From contig WQZG01000029.1 of assembly GCA_009780855.1 (NCBI GenBank), positions 1 through 38,493 on the forward strand: a stretch of DNA of 38,493 bases. Reading direction: 5' to 3'. Under the pieces are notes generated by a model. It saw nothing but the letters and a program-made list of their open reading frames with translations, was not told where the DNA came from and did not search any database. The position numbers were made by a program, and so were the translations under genes. This stretch comes from Treponema sp. (GTDB lineage: Bacteria; Spirochaetota; Spirochaetia; Treponematales; Breznakiellaceae). Below are positions 7,825 through 16,555 of the stretch, one piece after another (within the stretch, counting starts at the first letter, position 1; each line of letters begins with the position of its first letter).

Positions 7825-8983
7825 TGGAATGTACCTTGACTTCATTCACAAATCTGTCAAAAATAACTCGGTTCGAACATATTAATTTATTAGCTTCTTT
7901 ATAAAGCGTTCTGCCTTCATTAATACTATTGGCCAGGGCAAGGATAAAACGAGGACTATATCTCGATTCCAAATTTTTATAATGATCACCGCCGCCATTA
8001 TTATTTGATTTTTTTAAACGGGAAACAGCAATAATATAATTAGTAAATTCATTATATTGTTCATTGGTTATAAAATTATTATCTAGAGCTTTGCGTATAA
8101 TTACTGATTTTCCGCATCTAAATTGTTTTACCAATTTATTAATATTTTCTTCAATAGGTAGATTATTATTATCATTCCATTTTTCGATAAAAATTCGCTC
8201 TGGAACCAATAAATCTGCTGCAACTGCATTACAAACAATTTCCAGCGGGCTTATGTTAAACGACATACCATGGCTGTCATTATAAAAACTGTTTGATCCA
8301 AGCCAGATATGAACAATCTCATGCAATAAAGAAAAAAGTTGACCTCCGTCTGTATCTTTATTATTAATAAATACTAAAGGCGCATAATCATCCAATAATG
8401 TAAATGCCCTGAACTCATGTATATCCAAAGGACGATGGGTGTTTAGACCAACTATGCCATTCTTCATTACCAATATTCCAATTTTTTCAAAACATTGACG
8501 CAGAATATTAAATGAATCGTGGGGAGTTTTTGATTTGGTATACCAATCATCTTCCAGATTTATAGCATCTTTGATAACCGAGGTAATTTTATTAACCTTT
8601 CTTTCGTTCTTAAGAGAACCAATCAAATTGATTTTTTCATTACCTGAATCAATTAAATATTCTCTCATCCAATCCTGAATAGCCGTCATATGGTAATAAG
8701 TATCAATTAGGTCTCTGCTCGGGTTTGTATTGGATGTACTATTTATAGTTCTAAACTTCAATAAAGGGTACTGTTCCAAAGGCGGAGTATCCAGGAAAAA
8801 ATAACCTAACGGTATACTAATTTTACGGCTATATTCTTCAATTTTATTAAAAGTAGGTTGTTTTTCATTGTTTTTCCATTTGTAAAGATGAGTTATTACA
8901 TCATCATCTAACCCCTCAAGCAGGGCTGTTTTGAGTATCCAATCTAAAACAGAAGGCGAAATATTAACTTTTACCGTCGGCAT
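7814..8983 (-). CDS. XRE-type HTH / ImmA-IrrE family metallo-endopeptidase
   Basis: Predicted regulator-protease. The 389-residue protein has a degenerate helix-turn-helix in the first 60 residues (ending WKNNEKQPTF...PLGYFFLDTPP, a standard hinge in this family) and an ImmA/IrrE zinc-peptidase domain with HEIVH at about 221-225. A C-terminal tail of about 70 residues includes SRYSPRFILAL, also seen in COG2856 proteins. ATG at 8983 is preferred over the TTG one codon upstream because AGAGG sits 8 bases before it. The next gene, a DUF4411 PIN-like protein, overlaps its stop by 11 bases; the pair is a known two-gene module proposed as antitoxin plus toxin. Here the partner is broken, so this protein may be an orphan. 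Base composition is clearly more AT-rich than the flanks, suggesting transfer. Confidence 0.85.
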   Translation of the reverse strand: MPTVKVNISPSVLDWILKTALLEGLDDDVITHLYKWKNNEKQPTFNKIEEYSRKISIPLGYFFLDTPPLEQYPLLKFRTINSTSNTNPSRDLIDTYYHMTAIQDWMREYLIDSGNEKINLIGSLKNERKVNKITSVIKDAINLEDDWYTKSKTPHDSFNILRQCFEKIGILVMKNGIVGLNTHRPLDIHEFRAFTLLDDYAPLVFINNKDTDGGQLFSLLHEIVHIWLGSNSFYNDSHGMSFNISPLEIVCNAVAADLLVPERIFIEKWNDNNNLPIEENINKLVKQFRCGKSVIIRKALDNNFITNEQYNEFTNYIIAVSRLKKSNNNGGGDHYKNLESRYSPRFILALANSINEGRTLYKEANKLICSNRVIFDRFVNEVKVHSNVQ

Positions 8984-9117
8984 CAATTAAACCTCTGACA
9001 TAACATTAATATACAATGATAAAATCTTTTTTGCTACATCTTATGCACAGGATAATAACATATACCATTAATACAGCAGCCGGTGACAAAATCCACCATA
9101 TCTTCTTTAATAATAAC

Positions 9118-11214
9118 ATGAAGGAAACCATTCAAATAGGGCAGCATCAAATTCCGGTGTACCATTATGACGTACTTATAGCCGGCTCAGGCGCTGCCGG
9201 ACTTAACGCGGCTGACACCCTTTACGACGAAGGTGTCCGTAATATGGCGATAGTTACGGAAGGGTTGAAGGCCGGAACTTCGCGCAACACGGGATCTGAC
9301 AAGCAGACTTACTATAAGCTATCCCTGGGCGGAGACGCTCCGGACAGTGTGCGTTCCCTGGCGCAGACTCTTTTTGACGGCGGAAGTGCGGACGGTGACA
9401 TTGCCCTGGCAGAGGCCGCGGCTTCGGTTCCATGCTTTGCCAAACTGGTTCGTTTGGGCGTCCCGTTTCCAAGAAACGCATGGGGTGAATATGTCGGTTA
9501 TAAAACCGATCACGATCCGGCGCGCCGCGCCACCAGTGCAGGACCTTATACTTCCAGGTTCATGACAGAGGCTCTGGAAGCGCAGGTGATCTTAAAGGGA
9601 ATTCAGGTTTTTTCACATTATCAGATAGTAAAACTTCTGGTCGATGAATCCGCGGCAAATGACAACATTCTTACTCACGGTAAAAAATATGCCGCAGGCA
9701 TTATGTGTCTCAACCTTGAAACTCTGCAATTTGAAGTTTTTATAAGCAGCCATATAATATGGGCAACGGGCGGACCTGCCGCGATTTATGAAAATTCAGT
9801 TTACCCGCAGAGCCAGAACGGCGCAACAGGCGCCGCGCTTGAAGCGGGCGTTATGGGAAGGAATCTGACCGAATGGCAGTACGGCCTGGCCTCGATAAAA
9901 CCGCGCTGGAATGTAAGCGGAACTTTTATGCAGGTATTGCCGCGATTTTTTTCAACTGATATTAACGGCAGTGATGAAAGAGAATTTCTGAATGATTACT
10001 TTAAAAACCCCGGTCAATTATTATCGTTGGTTTTTTTAAAAGGTTATCAATGGCCATTTGATTCAAAAAAAATCGCCGCGGCAGACGGCGGCTGTATAAC
10101 CGACGCCAGGTACGGTTCTTCGATCATTGACATCCTAGTTTATCTTGAGACCTCAAAAGGCCGCAAAGTATTTTTGGACTACAGGCAAAATCCCTGCGCA
10201 AACAATCCCGGCGCCCGGAGCTCCGGAGCGCAAAATACGATTGATTTTACATCCCTTTCAGAAGAAGCCCGGTCGTACCTGGAAGCAGCCGGCGCCTGTT
10301 TCGGCATTCCTTACGAGCGGCTTGTAAAAATGAACAGCCCGGCCGCGGAGTTCTACAAATCACGGGGCACAGACCTGTCGTTGCAGCCCCTGGAAATTGC
10401 GTTGTGCGCGCAGCACAACAACGGCGGCCTGGCTGTAGATAGCTGGTGGCAGTCAAACATTGAAGGCCTTTTCCCGGCAGGAGAAGCCGCGGGGACGCAT
10501 GGTGTGTACCGCCCGGGCGGCAGCGCGCTGAACGCGGGGCAGGCCGGTTCGTCCAGGGCCGCGGCTTTTATTTCCAGGCAATTATTACGTAAATCATCCG
10601 GCAAAGACGCTGATGAACCGGCTGCTCACTGCCGCACCGAGACATCACCGGCGGTTAATTCCCAAATTCAGGAAGTACTGAATATCGCCGGATCGCTTAC
10701 CGGTTCACTCAACGGCTCAATTTCCCGCGGCGGCCCGGATAACGTTAAAGACCTTCTGGCACAGGCGTGCAGACAAATGAGCCTTTACGGCGGCGTTTTC
10801 AGGGATGCAGAAAAAATCAAAATTACACTGGAGAATATTCACGATTTAAAAGAAAATTTTTTACAGCGCGTAACAATCAAAGACAAAACCGGGCTGCCGG
10901 CGGCGTTCCGCCTATGGGACACTTTAATATGTCAGGAAACATATCTGGCGGCAATGGCCGATTTCGCAGAAAAAAACGGAAGAAGCCGGGGCAGCGCTTT
11001 ATACCGGAATGACAGCGGATCACTGCCCTTGACGGGAGTACCGCGGGAGCTTGCCTTTCTGCCCGATGACGGCAGTTTGAACGGCCTGGTTCAGGAAATT
11101 TATTACAATAACGGACAGCCGGAAGCAACATGGCGTAAAGTCAGGCCAATCCCGCCTGTGGATGAATCATTTGAACTGGTATGGAAAATTTTTAGGGAAA
11201 GTAACATAATATAA
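9118..11214 (+). CDS. FAD-dependent oxidoreductase, fumarate reductase/succinate dehydrogenase flavoprotein-like
   Basis: Flavoprotein of the fumarate reductase / L-aspartate oxidase superfamily; the substrate is unknown. From ATG at 9118 the protein has 698 residues. An FAD-binding Rossmann motif DVLIAGSGAAGLNAADTL starts at about residue 18, and the second FAD region reads GLFPAGEAAGTHGVYRPGG followed by SALNAGQAGSSRAA, matching the flavoprotein C-terminal FAD loop. A helical C-terminal domain of about 150 residues follows, as in succinate dehydrogenase flavoproteins. The longer open frame back to 9016 adds 34 residues with no conserved content; neither start has a strong ribosome site. No iron-sulfur or membrane subunit is next door, so it is probably soluble. 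It shares an operon with the MtaA-type gene 37 bases downstream. Confidence 0.8.
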   Translation: MKETIQIGQHQIPVYHYDVLIAGSGAAGLNAADTLYDEGVRNMAIVTEGLKAGTSRNTGSDKQTYYKLSLGGDAPDSVRSLAQTLFDGGSADGDIALAEAAASVPCFAKLVRLGVPFPRNAWGEYVGYKTDHDPARRATSAGPYTSRFMTEALEAQVILKGIQVFSHYQIVKLLVDESAANDNILTHGKKYAAGIMCLNLETLQFEVFISSHIIWATGGPAAIYENSVYPQSQNGATGAALEAGVMGRNLTEWQYGLASIKPRWNVSGTFMQVLPRFFSTDINGSDEREFLNDYFKNPGQLLSLVFLKGYQWPFDSKKIAAADGGCITDARYGSSIIDILVYLETSKGRKVFLDYRQNPCANNPGARSSGAQNTIDFTSLSEEARSYLEAAGACFGIPYERLVKMNSPAAEFYKSRGTDLSLQPLEIALCAQHNNGGLAVDSWWQSNIEGLFPAGEAAGTHGVYRPGGSALNAGQAGSSRAAAFISRQLLRKSSGKDADEPAAHCRTETSPAVNSQIQEVLNIAGSLTGSLNGSISRGGPDNVKDLLAQACRQMSLYGGVFRDAEKIKITLENIHDLKENFLQRVTIKDKTGLPAAFRLWDTLICQETYLAAMADFAEKNGRSRGSALYRNDSGSLPLTGVPRELAFLPDDGSLNGLVQEIYYNNGQPEATWRKVRPIPPVDESFELVWKIFRESNII

Positions 11215-11251
11215 CTTTAACCAAAATAACTTTGAGCATAAAGGAATTATC

Positions 11252-12253
11252 ATGAACATGCAGAAGTGGAAAGAAAACCTTATTTCAGCGCCCATAAAAA
11301 AGGCATCGCCTATACTAACCTTTCCGTATGTACAGCTTATGGGAATAACGGTAAACGAATTGATCTCGGACAGTGCTCTCCAGGCAGAGGTCATGATAAA
11401 GATCAGCAGGCGCACAGACAGCCTCCTGTCACTGAGCATGATGGATTTATCGGTTGAAGCTGAAGCCTTTGGTTCGCAAATAAAAAAATCGGACAGCGAA
11501 GTACCGACAGTTATCGGACGGATACTGGAAAGCGCGGAAGACGCCGATAAACTGAAAGTTCCGGACACGGCCAAAGGCCGAACAAAATTGTATATTGAAG
11601 CGGTTAAAACTGCGGTACGCGAAATAACGGACAGGCCTGTTTTGGCGGGAGTGATCGGACCGTTTTCGCTGGCAGGCCGGCTCATGGATATGTCGGAAAT
11701 TATGATCAACTGCATTGAAGATCCGGATTATGTAAATAAAACCTTGGAAAAAACATCGGAATTTATTATTAATTATATCAACGAATTTAAAAAAGCCGGC
11801 GCCAACGGTGTGGTAATGGCCGAACCGGCAGCCGGATTATTATCGCCAAATCTTGCGGATGAGTTTTCATCGGCTTTTATTAAAAGAATAGTAAAACAGG
11901 TAAAGGACGAAAATTTTCTGTTCTTCTACCATAACTGCGGACCGTACACTCCCCTGATGCTTAATTCAATAGCACGTATAGGCGCAGACGCGTACCATTT
12001 TGGCGACGCGGTAAAGATGAAGCAGATTCTGGAAGGAATGCCGGCCGATGTTCCGGTGCTCGGCAACATAAGCCCGGCTTCGCAGTTTCTCAAAGGAACG
12101 CCGCAAAGCATATATACCGCCGCAACGGAACTTTTAAAGGAATGTTCGGTGCATAAAAATTATATAATTTCATCAGGCTGCGATATTCCTCCCATGAGTC
12201 CTTGGGCAAACATAGACAGTTTCTTCAGGGCTGTAAAAGACTTTTACAAATAG
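11252..12253 (+). CDS. Uroporphyrinogen decarboxylase family protein, MtaA/CmuA-type methyltransferase
   Basis: Probable methylcorrinoid methyltransferase rather than a haem enzyme. The 333-residue TIM-barrel protein keeps the zinc ligands of MtaA-type enzymes: His227 and Cys229 in FYHNCG and a distal Cys310 in SSGCDIPP. The spacing agrees with that in methanogen MtaA, and true HemE lacks these ligands. The ribosome site AAGGA precedes the start. It lies 37 bases after the flavoprotein gene on the same strand and is probably co-transcribed. No corrinoid protein, MtaB-like substrate methyltransferase or activating protein is visible in the window, so the methyl donor and acceptor are unknown. 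It ends 28 bases before the sigma-28 promoter of flaB. Confidence 0.82.
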   Translation: MNMQKWKENLISAPIKKASPILTFPYVQLMGITVNELISDSALQAEVMIKISRRTDSLLSLSMMDLSVEAEAFGSQIKKSDSEVPTVIGRILESAEDADKLKVPDTAKGRTKLYIEAVKTAVREITDRPVLAGVIGPFSLAGRLMDMSEIMINCIEDPDYVNKTLEKTSEFIINYINEFKKAGANGVVMAEPAAGLLSPNLADEFSSAFIKRIVKQVKDENFLFFYHNCGPYTPLMLNSIARIGADAYHFGDAVKMKQILEGMPADVPVLGNISPASQFLKGTPQSIYTAATELLKECSVHKNYIISSGCDIPPMSPWANIDSFFRAVKDFYK

Positions 12254-12281
12254 CCCCGCACTCCCCAAAATCATTTTTCCC

Positions 12282-12308
12282 TAAAGACAATTTTTCAGAT
12301 TCCGATAT
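12282..12308 (+). promoter_or_regulatory. Sigma-28 (FliA) flagellin promoter
   Basis: TAAA (12282-12285), exactly 15 bases, then TCCGATAT (12301-12308). This matches the sigma-28 consensus TAAA-N15-GCCGATAA at all four -35 bases and six of eight -10 bases. It predicts transcription from about 12315 and a leader of about 195 bases before flaB. Confidence 0.75.
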
Positions 12309-12509
12309 TTGAAAGTAAGATGGACTAAAACCACATGCCCGTTGGGCCTCCATGGTTTTTACTCCCTCAACCCTTCCGGGTACGGGCGGGTCGGGGGTTC
12401 ATTGGCACGTTTACCAGACATGAAACGCAAAGCGTTTCATTCGGCATGGATGCCGCGGCGTTTTTTTGTCATGGGGACAAATGCGCCGGAAATGCCAAAG
12501 GAGTGTTTT
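12309..12509 (+). promoter_or_regulatory. Long structured 5' leader of flaB
   Basis: About 200 bases between the sigma-28 promoter and the flaB start, much more than a simple ribosome site needs. Visible structure: a stem from AAAACCA (12327-12333) to TGGTTTT (12353-12359) with an inner GCCC/GGGC hairpin; a perfect 9-base stem ATGAAACGC / GCGTTTCAT with loop AAA (12420-12440); then CGGCAT / ATGCCG (12442-12455) followed by a T7 run (12461-12467), which looks like an attenuator-type terminator. AAACGC could instead pair with GCGTTT at the T run, giving mutually exclusive folds. The ribosome site AAAGGAG (12497-12503) lies 6 bases before ATG. The leader is also open in the flaB frame, but that reading is not a known N-terminus. 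Confidence 0.5.
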
Positions 12510-13370
12510 ATGATAATTAATCACAACATGAGCGCAATGTTTGCCGACAGGTCCCTCAAAGTTACCCAGGTGTACCTGGACAAGAATATGGAGAAACTGT
12601 CAAGCGGCATGCGTATCAACCGCGCCGGCGATGATGCTTCGGGGCTCGCTGTTTCCGAGAAGATGCGAAGCCAGATTCGCGGTTTGAACCAGGCGTCTAC
12701 AAACGCCCAGAACGGTATTTCGTTCATTCAGACTGCGGAAGGCTATCTTCAGGAATCCGAAGATATCATCCAGCGTTTAAGGGAGTTGGCGGTGCAGGCT
12801 TCGAACGGTATTTATTCGGACGAAGACAGGCTTTACATCCAGATTGAAGTTTCGGCTTTGGTCGCGGAAGTCGATCGCGTTGCATCACACGCTCAATTTA
12901 ACGGCATGAATCTGCTTACAGGCAGGTTCGGCAGGCAGCAGGGCGAAAACGTAGTTACCGCCTCCATGTGGTTCCATATCGGAGCCAATATGGATCAACG
13001 GACTCAGGTGTTTATCGGGACCATGACCGCAAAGGGCCTTGGTATCCGGAACGTCGGAGATGATACCATTCTTACACTGTCCGCTCCGGACAGTGCCAAC
13101 CGTGCCATTGGAACCCTTGATGAGGCGATAAAGAGAATCAACAAACAAAGAGCTGATCTCGGCGCCTACCAGAACCGCCTGGAACACACTGTCCGGGGCC
13201 TCGATGTCGGGGCCGAAAATCTGCAGGCTTCTGAATCCAGAATCCGCGATACCAACATGGCTACTGAGACTGTTGAATACACCAAGAACCAGATCCTCAC
13301 CCAGTCAGGTACCGCAATGCTGGCTCAGGCCAACCAGAGGGGTCAGAACGTTCTTCAGCTTTTGCGCTAA
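12510..13370 (+). CDS. flaB: Flagellin FlaB, periplasmic flagellar core protein
   Basis: Structural core subunit of the spirochaete periplasmic flagellum. The product is 286 residues, the normal treponemal FlaB length. It opens [14 protein letters not shown], has the conserved N-terminal D0/D1 block ([30 protein letters not shown]), the spirochaete mid-region [14 protein letters not shown], and the C-terminal D0/D1 block ending in [14 protein letters not shown]. No variable outer domain is present, as expected for FlaB. The start at 12510 follows AAAGGAG at 6 bases; the same frame is open upstream but does not fit FlaB. It stands alone, with its own sigma-28 promoter and a terminator, away from other flagellar genes. 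Treponemes have several FlaB paralogues; which one this is cannot be settled here. Confidence 0.97.
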   Translation: MIINHNMSAMFADRSLKVTQVYLDKNMEKLSSGMRINRAGDDASGLAVSEKMRSQIRGLNQASTNAQNGISFIQTAEGYLQESEDIIQRLRELAVQASNGIYSDEDRLYIQIEVSALVAEVDRVASHAQFNGMNLLTGRFGRQQGENVVTASMWFHIGANMDQRTQVFIGTMTAKGLGIRNVGDDTILTLSAPDSANRAIGTLDEAIKRINKQRADLGAYQNRLEHTVRGLDVGAENLQASESRIRDTNMATETVEYTKNQILTQSGTAMLAQANQRGQNVLQLLR

Positions 13371-13418
13371 TAATATTGTTAATAATATTGCGGGCGGTCT
13401 TAAAGCCGCCTGAACGCA

Positions 13419-13473
13419 AAGCCGTCTCGGGAAGGCGCCGTTCCGGTATATACCGGGACGGCTTCTTTTTTTT
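13419..13473 (+). terminator. Rho-independent terminator of flaB
   Basis: Stem of 12 bases, AAGCCGTCTCGG (13419-13430) with CCGGGACGGCTT (13453-13464), one G-U pair, followed by a T run at 13466-13473. A smaller inverted repeat GGCGG/CCGCC (13393-13410) lies between it and the flaB stop. Confidence 0.85.
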
Positions 13474-13576
13474 ATACAGGAATTTTTTATCATTTTAAAT
13501 GAAGGCAAAGAAAAAAGAACTGGAATATAAAAAAAAATAATTGAAAGGGTAGAGAGTTCGTTCCTGCCGGGAAATG

Positions 13577-13606
13577 TTGCCGAAATGGCTCTTACTGGTT
13601 TATAAA
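13577..13606 (+). promoter_or_regulatory. Possible promoter for the isoaspartyl dipeptidase gene
   Basis: TTGCCG (13577-13582), an 18-base spacer, then TATAAA (13601-13606), 31 bases before the start codon. It follows the flaB terminator, so the gene needs a promoter of its own here. The match is moderate. I see nothing else in 13474-13637. Confidence 0.4.
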
Positions 13607-13637
13607 ATTTTACATGGATTTAAACGGAGATTAATAA

Positions 13638-14762
13638 ATGATCCTGATTAAAAACGCAAACGTTTATGAGCCGCAGCCGCTCGGTAAAAAAGATGTGTTG
13701 ATTTCCTTTGACCGTATTCTACAAATCGGGGAAGATCTGGCCGCCAATATGCCTGATATCGAAACAATTGACGCGTCGGGTAAAACGCTGGCGCCCGGCT
13801 TTTTCGATCAGCATGTGCATGTGACAGGCGGCGGCGGAGAAGGCGGTCTCCACTCGAGGGTACCGGAACTGACACTGGGGGACGTAATCGCATCAGGCGT
13901 TACATCACTGGTGGGAGTACTGGGGACAGACAGTTATACCCGCAGCGTAGAAACACTTGTCGCAAAGACCAAAGCGCTTAACAGCGAAGGCATCAGCGCG
14001 TACTGTCTTACAGGCGCCTACAGGTATCCGCCGCCGGCACTTACAGGTTCGGTTGCGCAGGATATAATCTTTATCAGTGAAATCCTTGGCTGCAAGATCG
14101 CCCTGTCCGACCACCGCGGTTCACATCCAGCCAGGGAAGAGCTGATTCGCCTCGTGTCAGAAGTGCGGGTAGCCTCCCTGGTAGCAGGAAAACCCGGCGT
14201 TCTCCATATGCATATCGGCGCCGACCCTGCCGGTATTGAGCCTGTAATGGACATAATCCGCACAACAGACATACCTGTAAGGCACTTCAGGCCTACCCAT
14301 ATGGGAAGACATCCAAAGCAGGCAATCGAGTTTATGCGCATGGGCGGCTATGCTGATTTTACCGCCAACGAAAAACTGGCGGACCTTCTGGCGGATATAA
14401 TGAACGAAGCCAATGTCAACCTGATAACCGTAAGTTCCGACTCAAACGGCAGTATGCCCCGCTGGGACGACAAACACGAAAAAATCACAGGAATGGGCAT
14501 CGGCAAAATGACCGACCTTTATAAGGTGATCAAGGAATTGATAATCCGCCATAATGTGCCTATTGAAAAGGCCTTAAGTTTAATCACACGCAACACAGCC
14601 AAAGCCCTGGAACTTTACCCGCGCAAAGGGGCGGTGCAGAAAGGCAGCGATGCGGACATTGTGCTGCTTGACAGCTCGATGGATGTCGACACGGTCATTG
14701 CCAGGGGCAGAATTATGATGCGGGACAAAAACATTATGGTAAAGGGCATGTTCGAAGAATAA
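13638..14762 (+). CDS. iadA: Beta-aspartyl-peptidase (isoaspartyl dipeptidase)
   Basis: Amidohydrolase that cleaves beta-aspartyl (isoAsp) dipeptides left from damaged proteins, cytoplasmic. The 374-residue protein has the binuclear metal site of the superfamily: HVH (His59, His61) in PGFFDQHVHVTGGGGEGG, the bridging Lys153 in CKIALSDHRGS, His190/His192 in VLHMHIG, a PTHMGRH block and Asp268 in VSSDSNGS. The GGGGEGG loop and GVTSLVGVLGTD are specific to IadA. Length is close to the usual 390. GGAG precedes ATG by about 10 bases. Its stop (14760-14762) directly abuts the stop of the convergent S9 peptidase; both point to peptide turnover. Confidence 0.93.
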   Translation: MILIKNANVYEPQPLGKKDVLISFDRILQIGEDLAANMPDIETIDASGKTLAPGFFDQHVHVTGGGGEGGLHSRVPELTLGDVIASGVTSLVGVLGTDSYTRSVETLVAKTKALNSEGISAYCLTGAYRYPPPALTGSVAQDIIFISEILGCKIALSDHRGSHPAREELIRLVSEVRVASLVAGKPGVLHMHIGADPAGIEPVMDIIRTTDIPVRHFRPTHMGRHPKQAIEFMRMGGYADFTANEKLADLLADIMNEANVNLITVSSDSNGSMPRWDDKHEKITGMGIGKMTDLYKVIKELIIRHNVPIEKALSLITRNTAKALELYPRKGAVQKGSDADIVLLDSSMDVDTVIARGRIMMRDKNIMVKGMFEE

Positions 14763-16544
14763 TTACTCCAGATGCTTCCTTAAAAAGGCCGCCACTTTTG
14801 GGTAGCAGTCAAGCTGGTTGGCCCGCTTTTTTATACCGTGGCCTTCGTCCGGGTAACACAGATACTCGACGGCAACTCCGCGCCCGCGCAGGCTGCTGAC
14901 AAGCTGCTCGGCCTCGGATACAGGTACCCTGGGATCATTTTGGCCGTGGATCACCATAAGTGGAGTTTTAATATCGGCAATCTTGTGTATGGGAGAAATA
15001 GCACGCAGGATATTGCGGTGATTCTTTAGGCTGCCGTATTCGCTCTCCCTGTGCGGCCGGCGGTATTCAGAAGTGTTTTCCAGAAAAGTCTCAAAGTTGA
15101 CTATGCCCACGGTATCGACGGCGGCGCTGAACATTTCCGGGAAGTTGGCAATGCAGGCCAGCGTCATAAAGCCGCCGTAACTGCCGCCCATTACGCCGAT
15201 CTTTCCCCTGACAGCCAGACCTTTTTCAATCAAATGGTTTACAAGCGACTGTATATCCTTAACGCTGTTCATCCTCTTTTCAATATTGTCCATCTGGCAG
15301 TATTTTTTGCCGTAGCCGGAACTGCCCCGGACATTGGGCGCCGCAATAACAAAGCCTTCGGCGACAAGGTAAGCCAGAAGCGGTTTATATACGGCGAGTT
15401 CCTGGCTTTCCGGGCCGCCGTGAATCTGGATTATTACAGGGGCGTTGGCGGGCGTATCCGGTTTTTTGTAAAGCCAATAGGCAACCGAAAGTCCGTCAAA
15501 AGAGCTGTACCTGCGCAGTTCCGGCTCAACAAGGATGTCTGCGTTTATGTTGGAAAAAACAGTATCCGTAAGGCGCCGGAGCACATCGTTCCGTAAATCA
15601 AACAGCCAGACATTAAGCGGCCGCTTTACACTTGCGCAGTCAAACAGCAGTTCGTATGAATCTTTGGAAAACACAAGACCGCCGGAGCTGCATTTTGGCG
15701 GAGCAATAATATTTTCTTCGCTGCCGGTTTCCAGGTTCAGTATATGAAGGCTGGTATAGCCGTCTTCGTTCATTGTAAATGCCAAATACCTGTTGTCAAA
15801 CGAGAGGTCAATGTCTTCAATATCCCAGGATTTTTCTATTACCCTGACAAGCGTTTTCTTTTTGATGTCGTAATAAGCTATATAGGTAAAATCACTGTTC
15901 CAGTTAGTTACCATATAAAATCCGCCTGAATCCCTGACAAAGCACGGCTTGATAAAAACGGCCTCCCCGCCCTGGGGGAAAATTCTTTCCGCCGCCAAAG
16001 TTTGCATATTCAGCATCCAAAGCGTTACGCTGTCGGCGGATTGTTCTTTATTATAGAGAAAATATTTTCCGTCAGGGGAAAGGGCCGCCGGATTGTTGTA
16101 GTTGTCGTTATTTTCTACAAGAATATTTACGCTGCCGCTGCTTATGTCCAGGCTGCAGATATCGTAATGGGCCGGATTTCTTGCGTTGGAAGAAAGCAGA
16201 ATTTTTTTGCCGTTGTCATAAACCGCGCCGAATCCAAACTTGACAGCCCTGTTGTTTGTCAGGTTTTTGACTTCACCTGAGGCAATTGATACAGTATAAA
16301 TCTGATCGTTTTCGTCTACGCCGCAATCACCTGTGAAAATCAGATTATCACCGATTTTGTCACGGTAAAGGCCGGTAACGCGATCGTCCAGATTGGTTAA
16401 CTGCCTTTTTTTTCCGGTAGTAATATCCGCCAAAAAAACCTGATACGTTCCTGTTTCGTCCGATAAATAGGCGGCCAGATTGTTTCCCGCAAACACCGGA
16501 TGGCGTGAACTGCTGACCATGTAAAAATCCGCAATATTGTACAT
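14763..16544 (-). CDS. S9 family peptidase (prolyl oligopeptidase / acylaminoacyl-peptidase-like)
   Basis: Serine peptidase removing short peptides or acyl-amino acids. The protein has an N-terminal beta-propeller (WD-like blades with DLS, DISSG repeats, about residues 1-330) and a C-terminal alpha/beta-hydrolase domain. The catalytic Ser is in GGSYGGF (about residue 455-457, depending on start), the Asp in HGQNDPRVP and the His in DEGHG. No signal peptide, so cytoplasmic. Two ATGs are possible: 16550 has GGGAG touching it, 16544 has GGGAG at 6 bases and is preferred (593 residues). It follows the Gfo/Idh gene over a 43-base gap made of a threefold microrepeat. The stop abuts that of iadA with no gap. 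Confidence 0.92.
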   Translation of the reverse strand: MYNIADFYMVSSSRHPVFAGNNLAAYLSDETGTYQVFLADITTGKKRQLTNLDDRVTGLYRDKIGDNLIFTGDCGVDENDQIYTVSIASGEVKNLTNNRAVKFGFGAVYDNGKKILLSSNARNPAHYDICSLDISSGSVNILVENNDNYNNPAALSPDGKYFLYNKEQSADSVTLWMLNMQTLAAERIFPQGGEAVFIKPCFVRDSGGFYMVTNWNSDFTYIAYYDIKKKTLVRVIEKSWDIEDIDLSFDNRYLAFTMNEDGYTSLHILNLETGSEENIIAPPKCSSGGLVFSKDSYELLFDCASVKRPLNVWLFDLRNDVLRRLTDTVFSNINADILVEPELRRYSSFDGLSVAYWLYKKPDTPANAPVIIQIHGGPESQELAVYKPLLAYLVAEGFVIAAPNVRGSSGYGKKYCQMDNIEKRMNSVKDIQSLVNHLIEKGLAVRGKIGVMGGSYGGFMTLACIANFPEMFSAAVDTVGIVNFETFLENTSEYRRPHRESEYGSLKNHRNILRAISPIHKIADIKTPLMVIHGQNDPRVPVSEAEQLVSSLRGRGVAVEYLCYPDEGHGIKKRANQLDCYPKVAAFLRKHLE

Positions 16545-16555
16545 ACCCATCTCCC

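Noticed and set aside
12309..12509. Longer flagellin beginning upstream in the same open frame
   Set aside because: Treponemal FlaB starts [11 protein letters not shown] at 286 residues, and the ribosome site AAAGGAG is placed for ATG 12510. The upstream reading is untranslated leader.
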